NCBI GenBank assembly: GCA_031259505.1
Contig: JAIRLL010000027.1
Span: 1-9,262, forward strand
Length of the DNA: 9,262 nt
Direction: 5' to 3'
Source of the DNA: Tannerella sp.
GTDB taxonomy: Bacteria; Bacteroidota; Bacteroidia; Bacteroidales; Tannerellaceae
A program made the position numbers and the translations under genes. Within the stretch, counting starts at the first letter, position 1; every line of letters begins with the position of its first letter. Below the pieces are notes generated by a model, which worked only from the letters and a program-made list of their open reading frames with translations, was not told where the DNA came from and did no database searches. This document shows, one piece after another, positions 1 through 6,407 of the stretch.

Positions 1-420
1 GCCCTGCAACGAAGAGTCACCGCCAGCAGGCATAATTTTCTCGCCTCGCGCGAGCCGGAAGACATGGCCGCGCTCGAACGCGCCGGCATCACGGACGATT
101 TTACGATGGGATATGCCGATACGGCCGGATTCCGCCTGGGCACGTCGCGACCCGTGCGGCGGATCGACGCCTCGACACGCACGCTCTCGCGCCTCGTCCT
201 CCATCCGCTCGCCGTCATGGATTCGACCCTGTCCGAAAGCAAATACATGAGACTCTCCGCCGAAGAAGCGCAGGAATACTGCTTCCACCTGACGCGGGAA
301 ACGGCGAAAGCGCACGGCGAGCTTGTGCTGCTCTGGCACAACACATCCGTGGTCGAAGCAAACGGCGGATATCACAGAGAACTGTACGGTCGCATACTGG
401 ACAAAATAAAGAGGTCATGA
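1..420 (+). CDS. Polysaccharide deacetylase-like protein (DUF7033-type), C-terminal part
   Basis: The reading frame is open from base 1 to the TGA at 418-420, so about 139 C-terminal residues are visible and the start lies upstream of the window. The first in-frame ATG (64) is internal, because recognisable protein precedes it (the SRHNFL segment). Seen: a segment like the carbohydrate-esterase fold of Bacteroidota polysaccharide deacetylases, including GITDDFTMGYADTAGFRLGT, a later VMDSTLS, and LVLLWHN near the end. The family removes acyl groups from surface glycans or peptidoglycan; the metal-binding N-terminal motifs are outside the window, so activity cannot be judged here. It overlaps wecB by 4 nt (ATGA), which indicates one operon and translational coupling. 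Assignment rests on remembered family similarity; the exact substrate is unknown. Confidence 0.75.
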   Translation, partial: ALQRRVTASRHNFLASREPEDMAALERAGITDDFTMGYADTAGFRLGTSRPVRRIDASTRTLSRLVLHPLAVMDSTLSESKYMRLSAEEAQEYCFHLTRETAKAHGELVLLWHNTSVVEANGGYHRELYGRILDKIKRS

Positions 421-1511
421 AAATCATCACGATCATCGGCGCACGTCCGCAATTCATCAAGGCCGCAATGGTCAGCAAAGCCATCATGCAGCACGAAAGC
501 GCCGGAATAGCGGAATACATCCTTCACACGGGTCAGCATTACGACGCAAACATGAACGACATATTCTTCAGCCGGCTCAACATCCCCCCACCCGCGTGGC
601 AACTGCACTGCGGACAGGGAAGCCATGCCTCCATGACGGCGCGCATACTGGTCGAAACCGAACAGGTGCTGCGCGCGAACCGTCCCGACGGCGTGCTGGT
701 CTACGGCGATACCAATTCGACGATGGCCGGCGCCCTGGCGGCGGCGAAACTGCACATCCCGGTAATGCATGTCGAAGCCGGCCTGCGCAGTTTCAACAAA
801 CGGATGCCGGAAGAAATCAACCGCATCCTGACAGACCACATGTCGGCGATGCTTTTCTGCCCGACCGCCGCCGCTGTGCGCAACCTGCACCGCGAGGGCA
901 TTTACGACGGCGTGTATCATGTCGGCGACGTGATGTACGACGCCGCGCTCGCCTTCGGACAGATCGCGCGGCAACACTCCACCATTCTCGACGCCCTGCA
1001 TCTCGAGCCGGGCGGATTCTACCTGTGCACCATCCACCGCGCCGAAAATACGGACGACAGTGAACGGCTCGCATCCATCCTCCGGGCGCTGACCGCCATT
1101 GCGACCGCCGACCGCCCGGTCGTGCTCCCCCTCCATCCGCGCACGCGAACATGTATCGAAAAATACGGCCTCCTGCCCGCAATCGCCGCCAGTCCGTCGC
1201 TCCGGCTGATCGAACCGGTCGAGTATATCGACATGGTGATGCTCGAAAAAGAAGCCGCCGCCATTCTCACCGATTCGGGCGGAGTGCAGAAAGAAGCCTG
1301 TTTCCACCGCACCCCCTGCATCACGCTGCGCGACGAAACGGAATGGACAGAAACTGTCGACAGCGGCTGGAATCAACTGGCCGGCCACCGCACGGAAAAC
1401 ATCATCCGATGCCTGCACGCCGCCGGCAACCGGAAAACAGACGTCACGGAATACGGTTCGGGCAATGCCGCCGGAGAAATTGTAGACATCATGCTAAGGG
1501 ATATGAAATAA
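417..1511 (+). CDS. wecB: UDP-N-acetylglucosamine 2-epimerase (non-hydrolysing)
   Basis: Cytoplasmic enzyme interconverting UDP-GlcNAc and UDP-ManNAc, the donor or precursor of ManNAc/ManNAcA residues in surface glycans. The 364-residue length is normal for the family and all the hallmark blocks are present in order: IGARPQFIKAA at 7-17, HTGQHYD at 37-43, VYGDTNST at 95-102, HVEAGLRS at 118-125, MPEEINR at 130-136, TIHRAEN at 205-211, LPLHPRT at 237-243 and LTDSGGVQKEA at 284-294. The histidines, acidic residues and the DSGG nucleotide-binding loop are intact, so it should be active. The ATG lies in an ATGA overlap with the preceding deacetylase-like gene, supporting this start. No wecC (UDP-ManNAc dehydrogenase) follows in the window; it may be upstream or elsewhere. 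Unlike its upstream neighbour, it is followed by a repeat-filled gap rather than the next gene. Confidence 0.95.
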   Translation: MKIITIIGARPQFIKAAMVSKAIMQHESAGIAEYILHTGQHYDANMNDIFFSRLNIPPPAWQLHCGQGSHASMTARILVETEQVLRANRPDGVLVYGDTNSTMAGALAAAKLHIPVMHVEAGLRSFNKRMPEEINRILTDHMSAMLFCPTAAAVRNLHREGIYDGVYHVGDVMYDAALAFGQIARQHSTILDALHLEPGGFYLCTIHRAENTDDSERLASILRALTAIATADRPVVLPLHPRTRTCIEKYGLLPAIAASPSLRLIEPVEYIDMVMLEKEAAAILTDSGGVQKEACFHRTPCITLRDETEWTETVDSGWNQLAGHRTENIIRCLHAAGNRKTDVTEYGSGNAAGEIVDIMLRDMK

Positions 1512-1554
1512 ATAAGATATAATACTTTAAGCGGGTAAAAAAATGAGATTGAAA

Positions 1555-1562
1555 GATAACAG
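1555..1562. repeat. 8-bp direct repeat, left flank of the palindromic element
   Basis: GATAACAG here is identical to 1669-1676. The two copies directly border the palindromic element, as a target-site duplication would. Confidence 0.55.
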
Positions 1563-1668
1563 AGTCCTGGATTGCCACGTCGCTGCGCTCCTCGCAATGA
1601 CGGAGATGCCATTGTTGCAGGCAATGGCGTCCGGCGTCATTGCGAGGTACGAAGCAATCCAGCGGGCT
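1563..1668. mobile_element. MITE-like palindromic repeat element, 106 bp, non-coding
   Basis: The element is one long imperfect inverted repeat. Its ends are AGTCCTGGATTGC at 1563-1575 and, read on the other strand from 1668, AGCCCGCTGGATTGC. Inner arms CCTCGCAATGACG (1590-1602) and CGTCATTGCGAGG (1635-1647) pair perfectly. A tip hairpin GCCATTG (1608-1614) / CAATGGC (1622-1628) closes a 7-nt loop. The arms are unequal: the left arm carries about 8 extra nt (CACGTCGCTGCGCT against TTCGTA in the right arm read in reverse). The CGTCATTGCGAGG...GCAATCC core matches a repeat family I know as widely dispersed in many bacterial genomes, often mis-annotated as short proteins. There is no transposase, so any movement would have needed an enzyme in trans. 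RNA from either strand would fold into a strong hairpin; no T-tract follows, so it is not a typical terminator. Confidence 0.75.
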
Positions 1669-1676
1669 GATAACAG
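1669..1676. repeat. 8-bp direct repeat, right flank of the palindromic element
   Basis: GATAACAG, identical to 1555-1562 and directly adjacent to the proposed right end of the element. Confidence 0.55.
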
Positions 1677-1728
1677 GCAAATAACGAAACATGTCACTGG
1701 CAGGCACGAAGATATTCCCCACATTCCT

Positions 1729-1920
1729 TACACTGTGTATTTCCCGCTTCCCGCGTGGCGAAGCATATACACTGTGTATTTCCCGCTCCCGCGTGGCGAA
1801 ACACATACATTGTGTATTTTTCTTTCCACAACCTGTGGCGAAACATATACACTGTGTATTTTTCCTCCCGCACCCCGCGGCGGAAAAATCGCACTGTTTT
1901 TTTCTGCCCGAACATCACAG
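1729..1920. repeat. Tandem array of ~40-bp units led by the dyad TACAC-N-GTGTA
   Basis: Four head-to-tail units begin at 1729, 1768, 1806 and 1848 (lengths 39, 38, 42 and about 42), followed by a degraded fifth unit from about 1890 that keeps CACTGT, a T-run and CTGCCCG. Each full unit opens with TACACTGTGTATTT (the third has TACATTGTGTATTT), an 11-bp perfect dyad around one central base, followed by a pyrimidine-rich stretch. Units 1-3 then carry GTGGCGAA. Units 3 and 4 also contain small hairpins: CCACA/TGTGG (1826-1837) and CCGC/GCGG. Units 1 and 2 are nearly identical and units 3-5 diverge progressively towards the downstream gene. The units abut with no unique spacers. It could be a multi-site operator, a dispersed intergenic repeat or an expanded tandem repeat; the sequence alone does not decide. 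The segments 1512-1554 and 1677-1728 hold nothing I recognise. Confidence 0.8.
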
Positions 1921-1943
1921 TTTCAATCCATACGAAGTATAAG

Positions 1944-3191
1944 ATGAAAATCCTGATCATGTGCGATCTTTTTCCGCCGGCGTTCGGGCCGCGCATGGGA
2001 TACCTCTGCAAGTATCTTAAGCAAAACGGCGTTGAGGCCGACGTGGTCACGGAAGATGTCCCTGACGGGACGTTCGCGTTTCTGACCGGCGACGTGCACG
2101 TCGTCCGCGTCGCGTTCTACAGACAGGCAGGTCATGCAGACCATTTCTTCAGGTGGCTGACGGTTTTCCTGCGCGAGATGTTTTTCGGATACAAAAACCG
2201 CCGGATGTATCGCGCGGCGCGCCGGCTGACCGTTGCGAACCGTTACGACCTGATTCTGTGCAGCACATACCGCCTGTTCCCCCTGCCCGCAGCCTGCCGC
2301 GTGGCGAAAAAGACGCGTCTGCCGCTGGTCGCAGACCTGCGCGACATCATAGAGCAGTTTTCCGGCAACGAGTTTATCGGGCGCACGCTGCCGCGTCTGG
2401 GCGGACTGGAAAACATCATTGCCTCGCTTTTCAGGACAGTAAGCCTGATGCGGCGCAACCGCGCCCTCCGGCAGGCGGCCGGCGTGATTTCCGTATCGCC
2501 GTGGCACACGGCGCTCCTCGCCCGCTACAATCCTCGCGTGTCGCTTATATACAACGGCTTCGATCCCGACCTTTTTTATCCCTCGGCGGTGGAGAGCGAA
2601 CGGTTCTACATCACGTACACGGGACGCCTGACCAGCATCCTGCTGCGCAACCCCGCGCTGCTGTTCGAGGCCGCCGGACAGCTTGCCCGCGAAGGTGTCA
2701 TCCATCCCGACAGATTCCGCATCCGGTGGTTTACGGACGACAGATCGCGCCGCATCCTTCAGCGGGAAGCCGCAAAATATCCCGTCGCCGACTTCATGGA
2801 ATATCATGAATACGTGCCCGCTACCGAAATACCGGCGATACTGAACGAAAGCGCCGTCGTCCTGCTGCTGGCCAACAGATCGGACGGCAGGGGGCCGAAA
2901 GGCGTGATGACGACCAAGTTTTTCGAAGCGCTGGCCGTGGAGAGGCCTGTCCTCTGCGTGCGCGGCGACGAAGGCTGTCTCGAAGAAGTCATCAGACGCA
3001 CGCGGTCGGGGCTGTCGGCGCACAGCGCGCAGGAAGTGCGGCAGTTCATCGAAGCGCATTACAGCCGGTGGCTTGCCTGCGGACGGACGGCGGTCGACGT
3101 CGACCGCGCCGAAATAAAAAAGTTTTCCCGCAAGGCGCAGGCCGAACAGTTTATTCGTATCTTTGAACAAATACTGAACGTCAATGGATAA
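1944..3191 (+). CDS. GT-B glycosyltransferase, family 4-like
   Basis: A 415-residue cytoplasmic or membrane-associated retaining-type sugar transferase. The start chosen is ATG 1944: the protein then opens with MKILIMCDLFPPAFG, the usual first strand and loop of GT4 enzymes. The upstream in-frame ATG at 1755 would add 63 residues encoded entirely by the tandem repeats, so it is rejected. Seen: the N-terminal acceptor domain with VADLRD at 129-134 and ISVSPWHT at 182-189, YNGFD at 203-207, the start of the donor domain at YITYTGRL (222-229), and the nucleotide-sugar segment TKFFEALAVERPVL at 324-337, which corresponds to the EX7E region. Acceptor and sugar donor cannot be read from sequence. 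It overlaps the next glycosyltransferase by 8 nt. Lying downstream of wecB, it presumably extends a glycan that may contain ManNAc. No Bacteroidota promoter box was found in the gap ahead of it. Confidence 0.88.
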   Translation: MKILIMCDLFPPAFGPRMGYLCKYLKQNGVEADVVTEDVPDGTFAFLTGDVHVVRVAFYRQAGHADHFFRWLTVFLREMFFGYKNRRMYRAARRLTVANRYDLILCSTYRLFPLPAACRVAKKTRLPLVADLRDIIEQFSGNEFIGRTLPRLGGLENIIASLFRTVSLMRRNRALRQAAGVISVSPWHTALLARYNPRVSLIYNGFDPDLFYPSAVESERFYITYTGRLTSILLRNPALLFEAAGQLAREGVIHPDRFRIRWFTDDRSRRILQREAAKYPVADFMEYHEYVPATEIPAILNESAVVLLLANRSDGRGPKGVMTTKFFEALAVERPVLCVRGDEGCLEEVIRRTRSGLSAHSAQEVRQFIEAHYSRWLACGRTAVDVDRAEIKKFSRKAQAEQFIRIFEQILNVNG

Positions 3192-4335
3192 AATACTGAA
3201 CGTGGTTTCGCTGAATATCCCGTGGCCTGCCAACTACGGCGGCGTCATCGATATTTATTACAAACTCAGGGCGCTGCACGACTGCGGCGTGCGAATCATA
3301 CTGCACTGCTTCGAATATGGACGCGCGCGGACGCCTGCGCTCCTGGAGGTATGTGAGGAGGTGCACTACTACCGTCGCCGGACGGGCATCCTGCCGAACC
3401 TTACGCTGTTGCCCTACAACGTCTACGGCCGTAAAAACGCCCGGCTGATCGACAACCTGCTGAAAAACGGTCATCCGATCCTCTTCGAAGGGCTTCATTC
3501 CTGCTATTATCTGAAAGACCGGCGGCTGAAAAACCGGTTCAAAATCTTCCGGGAATGCAACATCGAGCATGACTACTATCGCGCCATCGGACAGGCGGAA
3601 AGGAATATCCTGAAAAAAATCTTCTACCGCATCGAAGCCGGACGGTTCGAACGGTTTCAGAAAAATGCGGCTCATGCGGATCTGATGCTCGCCGTGTCGC
3701 TGACCGACCGTGAATATCTGCTGCGCATGTTTCCGGACAGCCGCGTGGAGTTTATGCCGTGTTTCCACGGGAATGCGCAGATTGCCGCCAAAACGGGACT
3801 GTCGGACTACATCCTTTATCACGGCAACCTGTCGGTGAAGGAGAATGAAAAGGCCGCCCTCTATCTGATCGAAAACGTGTTCGGCAAACTGTCCTGCCGC
3901 TGCATCATTGCGGGAATGAACCCGTCCGACGCGCTGGCGAAGGCCGCAAGACCGTATCCGAACATATCCGTCGAAGCCAATCCCTCCGTCGAACATATCA
4001 GCGACCTCATCCGCGAGGCGCAGATCAACCTGCTCGTTACCTTTCAGGATACGGGTCTGAAACTGAAACTGCTCAACAGTCTGTACACAGGGCGCCATAC
4101 GGTCGTCAATTCGCTTATGCTGAAGGGGAGCGGACTGGATTCGCTCTGCTTCACAGCCGATACGGCTGACGAAATGATACGCCTCTGCCGCGAACTGATG
4201 CAGAAACCGTTCTCGCCCGAATGCATCCGGCAACGGCGGGCGCTGCTGCATCCCGCATTCTCCGACGAATATCATGGCAGCCGGCTGTCAGAGATGATTT
4301 ACAGTGACCGGTATCAGACTTCTTCCATCCCCTGA
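3184..4335 (+). CDS. GT-B glycosyltransferase (group 1-like)
   Basis: A 383-residue putative sugar transferase. The ATG at 3184 overlaps the stop of the preceding glycosyltransferase by 8 nt, so the two are probably coupled. Seen: an N-terminal domain opening with ILNVVSLNIPWPANYGG (4-20), where the NYGG loop is typical of GT-B enzymes; an inter-domain region with FRECNIEHDYY (122-132) and DLMLAVSLTDREYL (166-179); a donor-binding domain opening with YILYHGNLSVKENEKAA (209-225); and TGLKLKLLNSLYTGR (290-304), placed like the nucleotide-diphosphate-binding helix. A clear second glutamate of an EX7E motif is not evident there, a difference from the upstream enzyme. It is the last gene of this plus-strand run and meets the thioesterase gene tail to tail. 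Specificity is unknown; a role in the same surface glycan is inferred from position. Confidence 0.82.
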   Translation: MDKILNVVSLNIPWPANYGGVIDIYYKLRALHDCGVRIILHCFEYGRARTPALLEVCEEVHYYRRRTGILPNLTLLPYNVYGRKNARLIDNLLKNGHPILFEGLHSCYYLKDRRLKNRFKIFRECNIEHDYYRAIGQAERNILKKIFYRIEAGRFERFQKNAAHADLMLAVSLTDREYLLRMFPDSRVEFMPCFHGNAQIAAKTGLSDYILYHGNLSVKENEKAALYLIENVFGKLSCRCIIAGMNPSDALAKAARPYPNISVEANPSVEHISDLIREAQINLLVTFQDTGLKLKLLNSLYTGRHTVVNSLMLKGSGLDSLCFTADTADEMIRLCRELMQKPFSPECIRQRRALLHPAFSDEYHGSRLSEMIYSDRYQTSSIP

Positions 4336-4814
4336 CGGTCTTCTTCCCCTTCCACACGGCAACCCGTGAAGTAGAACTGTGCCTTCGCCTGTTCGGGCGA
4401 GGCGACGAAATAGATGATTTCGGCGCGCGTACACAGTTCTTCTCCGGCATTGCGTATCTCCGTTTCGATAAAGACGACATTCCGTTTCCTGTCTCTGATG
4501 CGGGCGCGGACGGTCAGTTGAGGGTCGCCGGTCGAGATGTTTTTGATGAATCTGACTTCCATTTTCGAGGTGACGCCCGTTGTCTGAAGTTTGCGCAGGA
4601 TAGTCCACCCGGCGACTTCGTCCATCAGCGTGCACTGTATGCCGCCATGCAGTGTGTTGAGCCAGCCCTGCTGAAAACCGGTCGGCTTCCAGAACGAGAC
4701 AATATCGTCGCCGTCTTCATAAAACTCCATGTGCAGCCCCGACGGATTTGCCGGCGAGCAGGCATAACACAAATATCCGTCCATTCCCGTCCACGGGTTG
4801 ATGATCTTCTTCAT
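4314..4814 (-). CDS. PaaI-family hotdog thioesterase
   Basis: A 166-residue single hotdog-fold acyl-CoA thioesterase of the PaaI/YbgC superfamily type found across Bacteroidales. The ATG at 4814 gives MKKIINPWTGMDGYLCYACS, matching the usual start; an upstream TTG at 4841 is less plausible. Seen: CYAC at 16-19 with SPANPSGLHMEF following, GFQQGWLNTLHGG at 46-58 (HGG is the conserved turn), the acidic pair MDE at 64-66 in the hotdog helix where catalytic Asp/Glu is expected, and GVTSKMEVRFIKNIS further on. Known members hydrolyse acyl- or aryl-CoA thioesters; the substrate here is not evident. It is the last of three minus-strand genes, 56 nt below the secreted-protein gene, and its 3' end overlaps the convergent glycosyltransferase by 22 nt. 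Confidence 0.88.
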   Translation of the reverse strand: MKKIINPWTGMDGYLCYACSPANPSGLHMEFYEDGDDIVSFWKPTGFQQGWLNTLHGGIQCTLMDEVAGWTILRKLQTTGVTSKMEVRFIKNISTGDPQLTVRARIRDRKRNVVFIETEIRNAGEELCTRAEIIYFVASPEQAKAQFYFTGCRVEGEEDRQGMEEV

Positions 4815-4870
4815 ATTTTCATGCAGAACTATGACTGGCAAATTGAAGAGCGAACTGATTCTGTCCCGGC

Positions 4871-5482
4871 CTATTGAAACATGTTCGGATTCACTTCCGT
4901 GAAATTAATCCCTTCGGGCAGTTCGAACCTGCTTTCCGGAATATCTTTCGTTTCGGTGATTTCCGTCGCTTCGACGGTGACGGTGTTGCCCATCATGTCC
5001 ATTTCCGCTTTAAGCGCGAGCCCCTTCCATATCCAGACCGTAGCTTTATAGCTTTGTCCCTGGGCGGTGTATGTCAGATCATACTTTTTGCATTCCCTGT
5101 CCAGCACTTTTCCCGATCCTTTTTCTTCGATTTTGTACTTCTGTTTCACGTCGTCGGTGAGGGCCAGGAAATTGATGTTCCTGAAATCTCCCATGTCCGA
5201 CAGTTTGACCTTGTTTCCCTGTTTCGCCGTCAGATTGGCCATGTAGGCGTAACCGTCTTTCACCATGGTAAAAGTCAGAAATTCCTGCCCCTGCATCTTC
5301 ATGATCGTTTCGGACGATTCCTTTGCGCCGTAATCGGCAAAATACTGAACGGTCACGATGTCCTGTCCCATCATGGTGGACTTGTTTTTTACGATGCCGC
5401 TTTCTACGGCGTAACGTTTTTCCTGTGCGCCGACTGCGAATACTGTACATACTGCAATCGCTAAAAAAAATACTTTTTTCAT
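4871..5482 (-). CDS. Secreted LolA-like / DUF4412-type protein
   Basis: A 203-residue exported protein of unknown function. MKKVFFLAIAVCTVFAVGAQ is a clear Sec signal peptide: lysines, a hydrophobic core, and an AxA-like site VGA before QEK at 20-22. There is no lipobox cysteine at the cleavage site, so it should be free in the periplasm rather than a lipoprotein. The mature part is beta-rich, alternating short hydrophobic strands and polar turns, including KNKSTMMGQDIVTVQYFADYG and, later, YKATVWIWKGLALKAEM. This pattern resembles Bacteroidota proteins of the LolA/LppX-like half-barrel group annotated DUF4412. A lipid- or lipoprotein-binding role is inference only. It lies 78 nt after the RDD gene and before the thioesterase on the same strand. 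No TAnnTTTG box was found in that 78-nt gap, so it may be read through from the RDD promoter. Confidence 0.72.
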   Translation of the reverse strand: MKKVFFLAIAVCTVFAVGAQEKRYAVESGIVKNKSTMMGQDIVTVQYFADYGAKESSETIMKMQGQEFLTFTMVKDGYAYMANLTAKQGNKVKLSDMGDFRNINFLALTDDVKQKYKIEEKGSGKVLDRECKKYDLTYTAQGQSYKATVWIWKGLALKAEMDMMGNTVTVEATEITETKDIPESRFELPEGINFTEVNPNMFQ

Positions 5483-5560
5483 CTTGATTTGTTTTAAATG
5501 TTTGTTATTCTGTTAATAGGTTTCTTTTTCGTTATTTACATCACATTTTTTTCTCCCGTT

Positions 5561-6295
5561 TCATATTTCCTCCATCGCATAATACTGAAAATCGCGTACG
5601 AGGGTTTGCAGCAGCGCCTCGTCGTGGACTTGCGGGTTGATGTGCAGGAATTTGCGGACTTTGTCTCCCAGTTCGCGGATGCGTTGCGGGCGTTGCGCGT
5701 CGTAGCGGAAGAGCGTCTGCGTAATCAGGCCGGTTTGCTCAAGGGAGAGGTTTTCCGCCTGCGGGAAGACGGGATGGTAGTCGGCGCTCAAATGGTAAAA
5801 CTCGTCGAGCGTCACGTTTATCTTATGGTAGTTTTTTTCCTTGATGACGATGGTACCTGCGGCAAGGTCGCCCACGCGCTGGTGATTTCTGGTCAGCAGG
5901 ATGGCCAGCACGCCGATGAAGTAAAACATGTAGAAGTCGACCAGCATCAGCAGCCACCGCAGCAGGTAGGCTCTCAGCGTGGGGACGGAGCCGTTTTTCA
6001 TCACCACGCGGGTGCCCAGCAGTTTTTTTCCGGGGGTCTGTCCCTGGTTGAACGTTTCCCACAGCAGTGTATAGAAAAAGACGGGCAGCAGAATGATGAC
6101 GAACACGGCTGTGAAAAAATTATCGGAATAAAAGTCCAGATGCTCCAGCAGCGACGCCACGACCGTTATGGCTGCACAGATATATATTATGATGAGAAGC
6201 AGATCGATGAAACGTGCAAGGATGCGTGCGCCGATACTGGCGGGCGTTTGGTCTATGCGGACGTACTGTCCGGTGATGATGAATGAATCTGCCAT
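5561..6295 (-). CDS. RDD-family integral membrane protein
   Basis: A 244-residue inner-membrane protein. The ATG at 6295 gives MADSFIITGQYVRIDQTPAS, a typical start; a longer frame to 6319 would run through the promoter box and is rejected. The RDD domain spans about 20-155: ARFIDLL at 27-33 (Arg28 and Asp31 of the name-giving motif), helix 1 at about 30-50, helix 2 at about 62-82, then NQGQTPGKKLLGTRVV at 83-98 and helix 3 at about 111-134, ending QRVGDLAAGTIVI at 139-151. The last 90 residues are soluble, with a run of helices predicted by eye. RDD proteins have been linked to ion or small-molecule transport, but the role in this context is not established. It is transcribed divergently from the SpoIIM gene across a shared promoter region, and that pairing is recurrent in Bacteroidota. 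Confidence 0.88.
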   Translation of the reverse strand: MADSFIITGQYVRIDQTPASIGARILARFIDLLLIIIYICAAITVVASLLEHLDFYSDNFFTAVFVIILLPVFFYTLLWETFNQGQTPGKKLLGTRVVMKNGSVPTLRAYLLRWLLMLVDFYMFYFIGVLAILLTRNHQRVGDLAAGTIVIKEKNYHKINVTLDEFYHLSADYHPVFPQAENLSLEQTGLITQTLFRYDAQRPQRIRELGDKVRKFLHINPQVHDEALLQTLVRDFQYYAMEEI

Positions 6296-6316
6296 AATTT
6301 TTACGGGTTTACTGCG

Positions 6317-6324
6317 CAAAAGTA
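6317..6324 (-). promoter_or_regulatory. -7 promoter box for the RDD gene
   Basis: Read on the minus strand the bases are TACTTTTG, a full match to the Bacteroidota -7 consensus TAnnTTTG. A transcript start a few bases downstream would leave a leader of roughly 15 nt before ATG 6295. No good TTTG at the -33 distance was found, so strength is uncertain. Confidence 0.5.
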
Positions 6325-6336
6325 TGAAAATTTGTG

Positions 6337-6344
6337 TAGTTTTG
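6337..6344 (+). promoter_or_regulatory. -7 promoter box for the SpoIIM operon
   Basis: TAGTTTTG matches the Bacteroidota -7 consensus TAnnTTTG. It would start a transcript near 6351 with a leader of about 75 nt before ATG 6427. It lies 12 nt from the facing box of the RDD gene, and GCAAAAGTA / TAGTTTTGC (6316-6324 and 6337-6345) form a near-perfect inverted repeat. A -33 TTTG is not evident (the closest, GTTTA at 6307-6311, is too far away). Confidence 0.5.
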
Positions 6345-6371
6345 CATCACTATTGGCGTGATTTTTTTTTG

Positions 6372-6407
6372 ATGACTGAGAATGATGTGAAAATAAAAAG
6401 ATTATGA
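6372..6407 (+). other. Possible leader mini-ORF, 11 codons
   Basis: ATG 6372 to TGA 6405-6407 encodes MTENDVKIKRL. Its stop overlaps the ATG at 6404 (ATGA), which starts a second mini-ORF. It sits in the predicted leader of the SpoIIM transcript. There is no evidence of translation beyond its arrangement. Confidence 0.2.

Noticed and set aside
372..1418. Long open frame on the minus strand opposite wecB
   Set aside because: It is antisense to a gene with every family motif, and its sequence has no recognisable fold; GC-rich coding strands often leave such frames open. The same reasoning removes minus-strand frames at 1923-3233 and 3181-4275.
1563..1668. Intrinsic terminator after wecB
   Set aside because: The palindrome would fold strongly in RNA but no T-tract follows either arm, and its termini with flanking direct repeats fit an inserted element better.
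1729..1920. CRISPR array
   Set aside because: Units are directly adjacent with no unique spacers, they drift in sequence and length, and no cas gene is near.
1755..1943. N-terminal extension of the first glycosyltransferase from ATG 1755
   Set aside because: The 63 extra residues are translated tandem repeats; the conserved GT-B N-terminus begins exactly at ATG 1944.
1543..1947. Small protein-coding frames across the repeat region, both strands
   Set aside because: Their peptides (LDCHVAALLAMT, VIARSAATWQS, YTVYF repeats) are translations of the palindrome and tandem units, a common mis-annotation for such repeats.
4815..4841. TTG start at 4841 for the thioesterase
   Set aside because: It adds nine residues (first nine of MPVIVLHEN...) not expected in the family; ATG 4814 gives the usual MKKIINPW start.
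5498..6286. Plus-strand frame opposite the RDD gene, and 4874-5464 opposite the secreted protein
   Set aside because: Both mirror minus-strand genes with clear membrane or signal-peptide features and show no features of their own.
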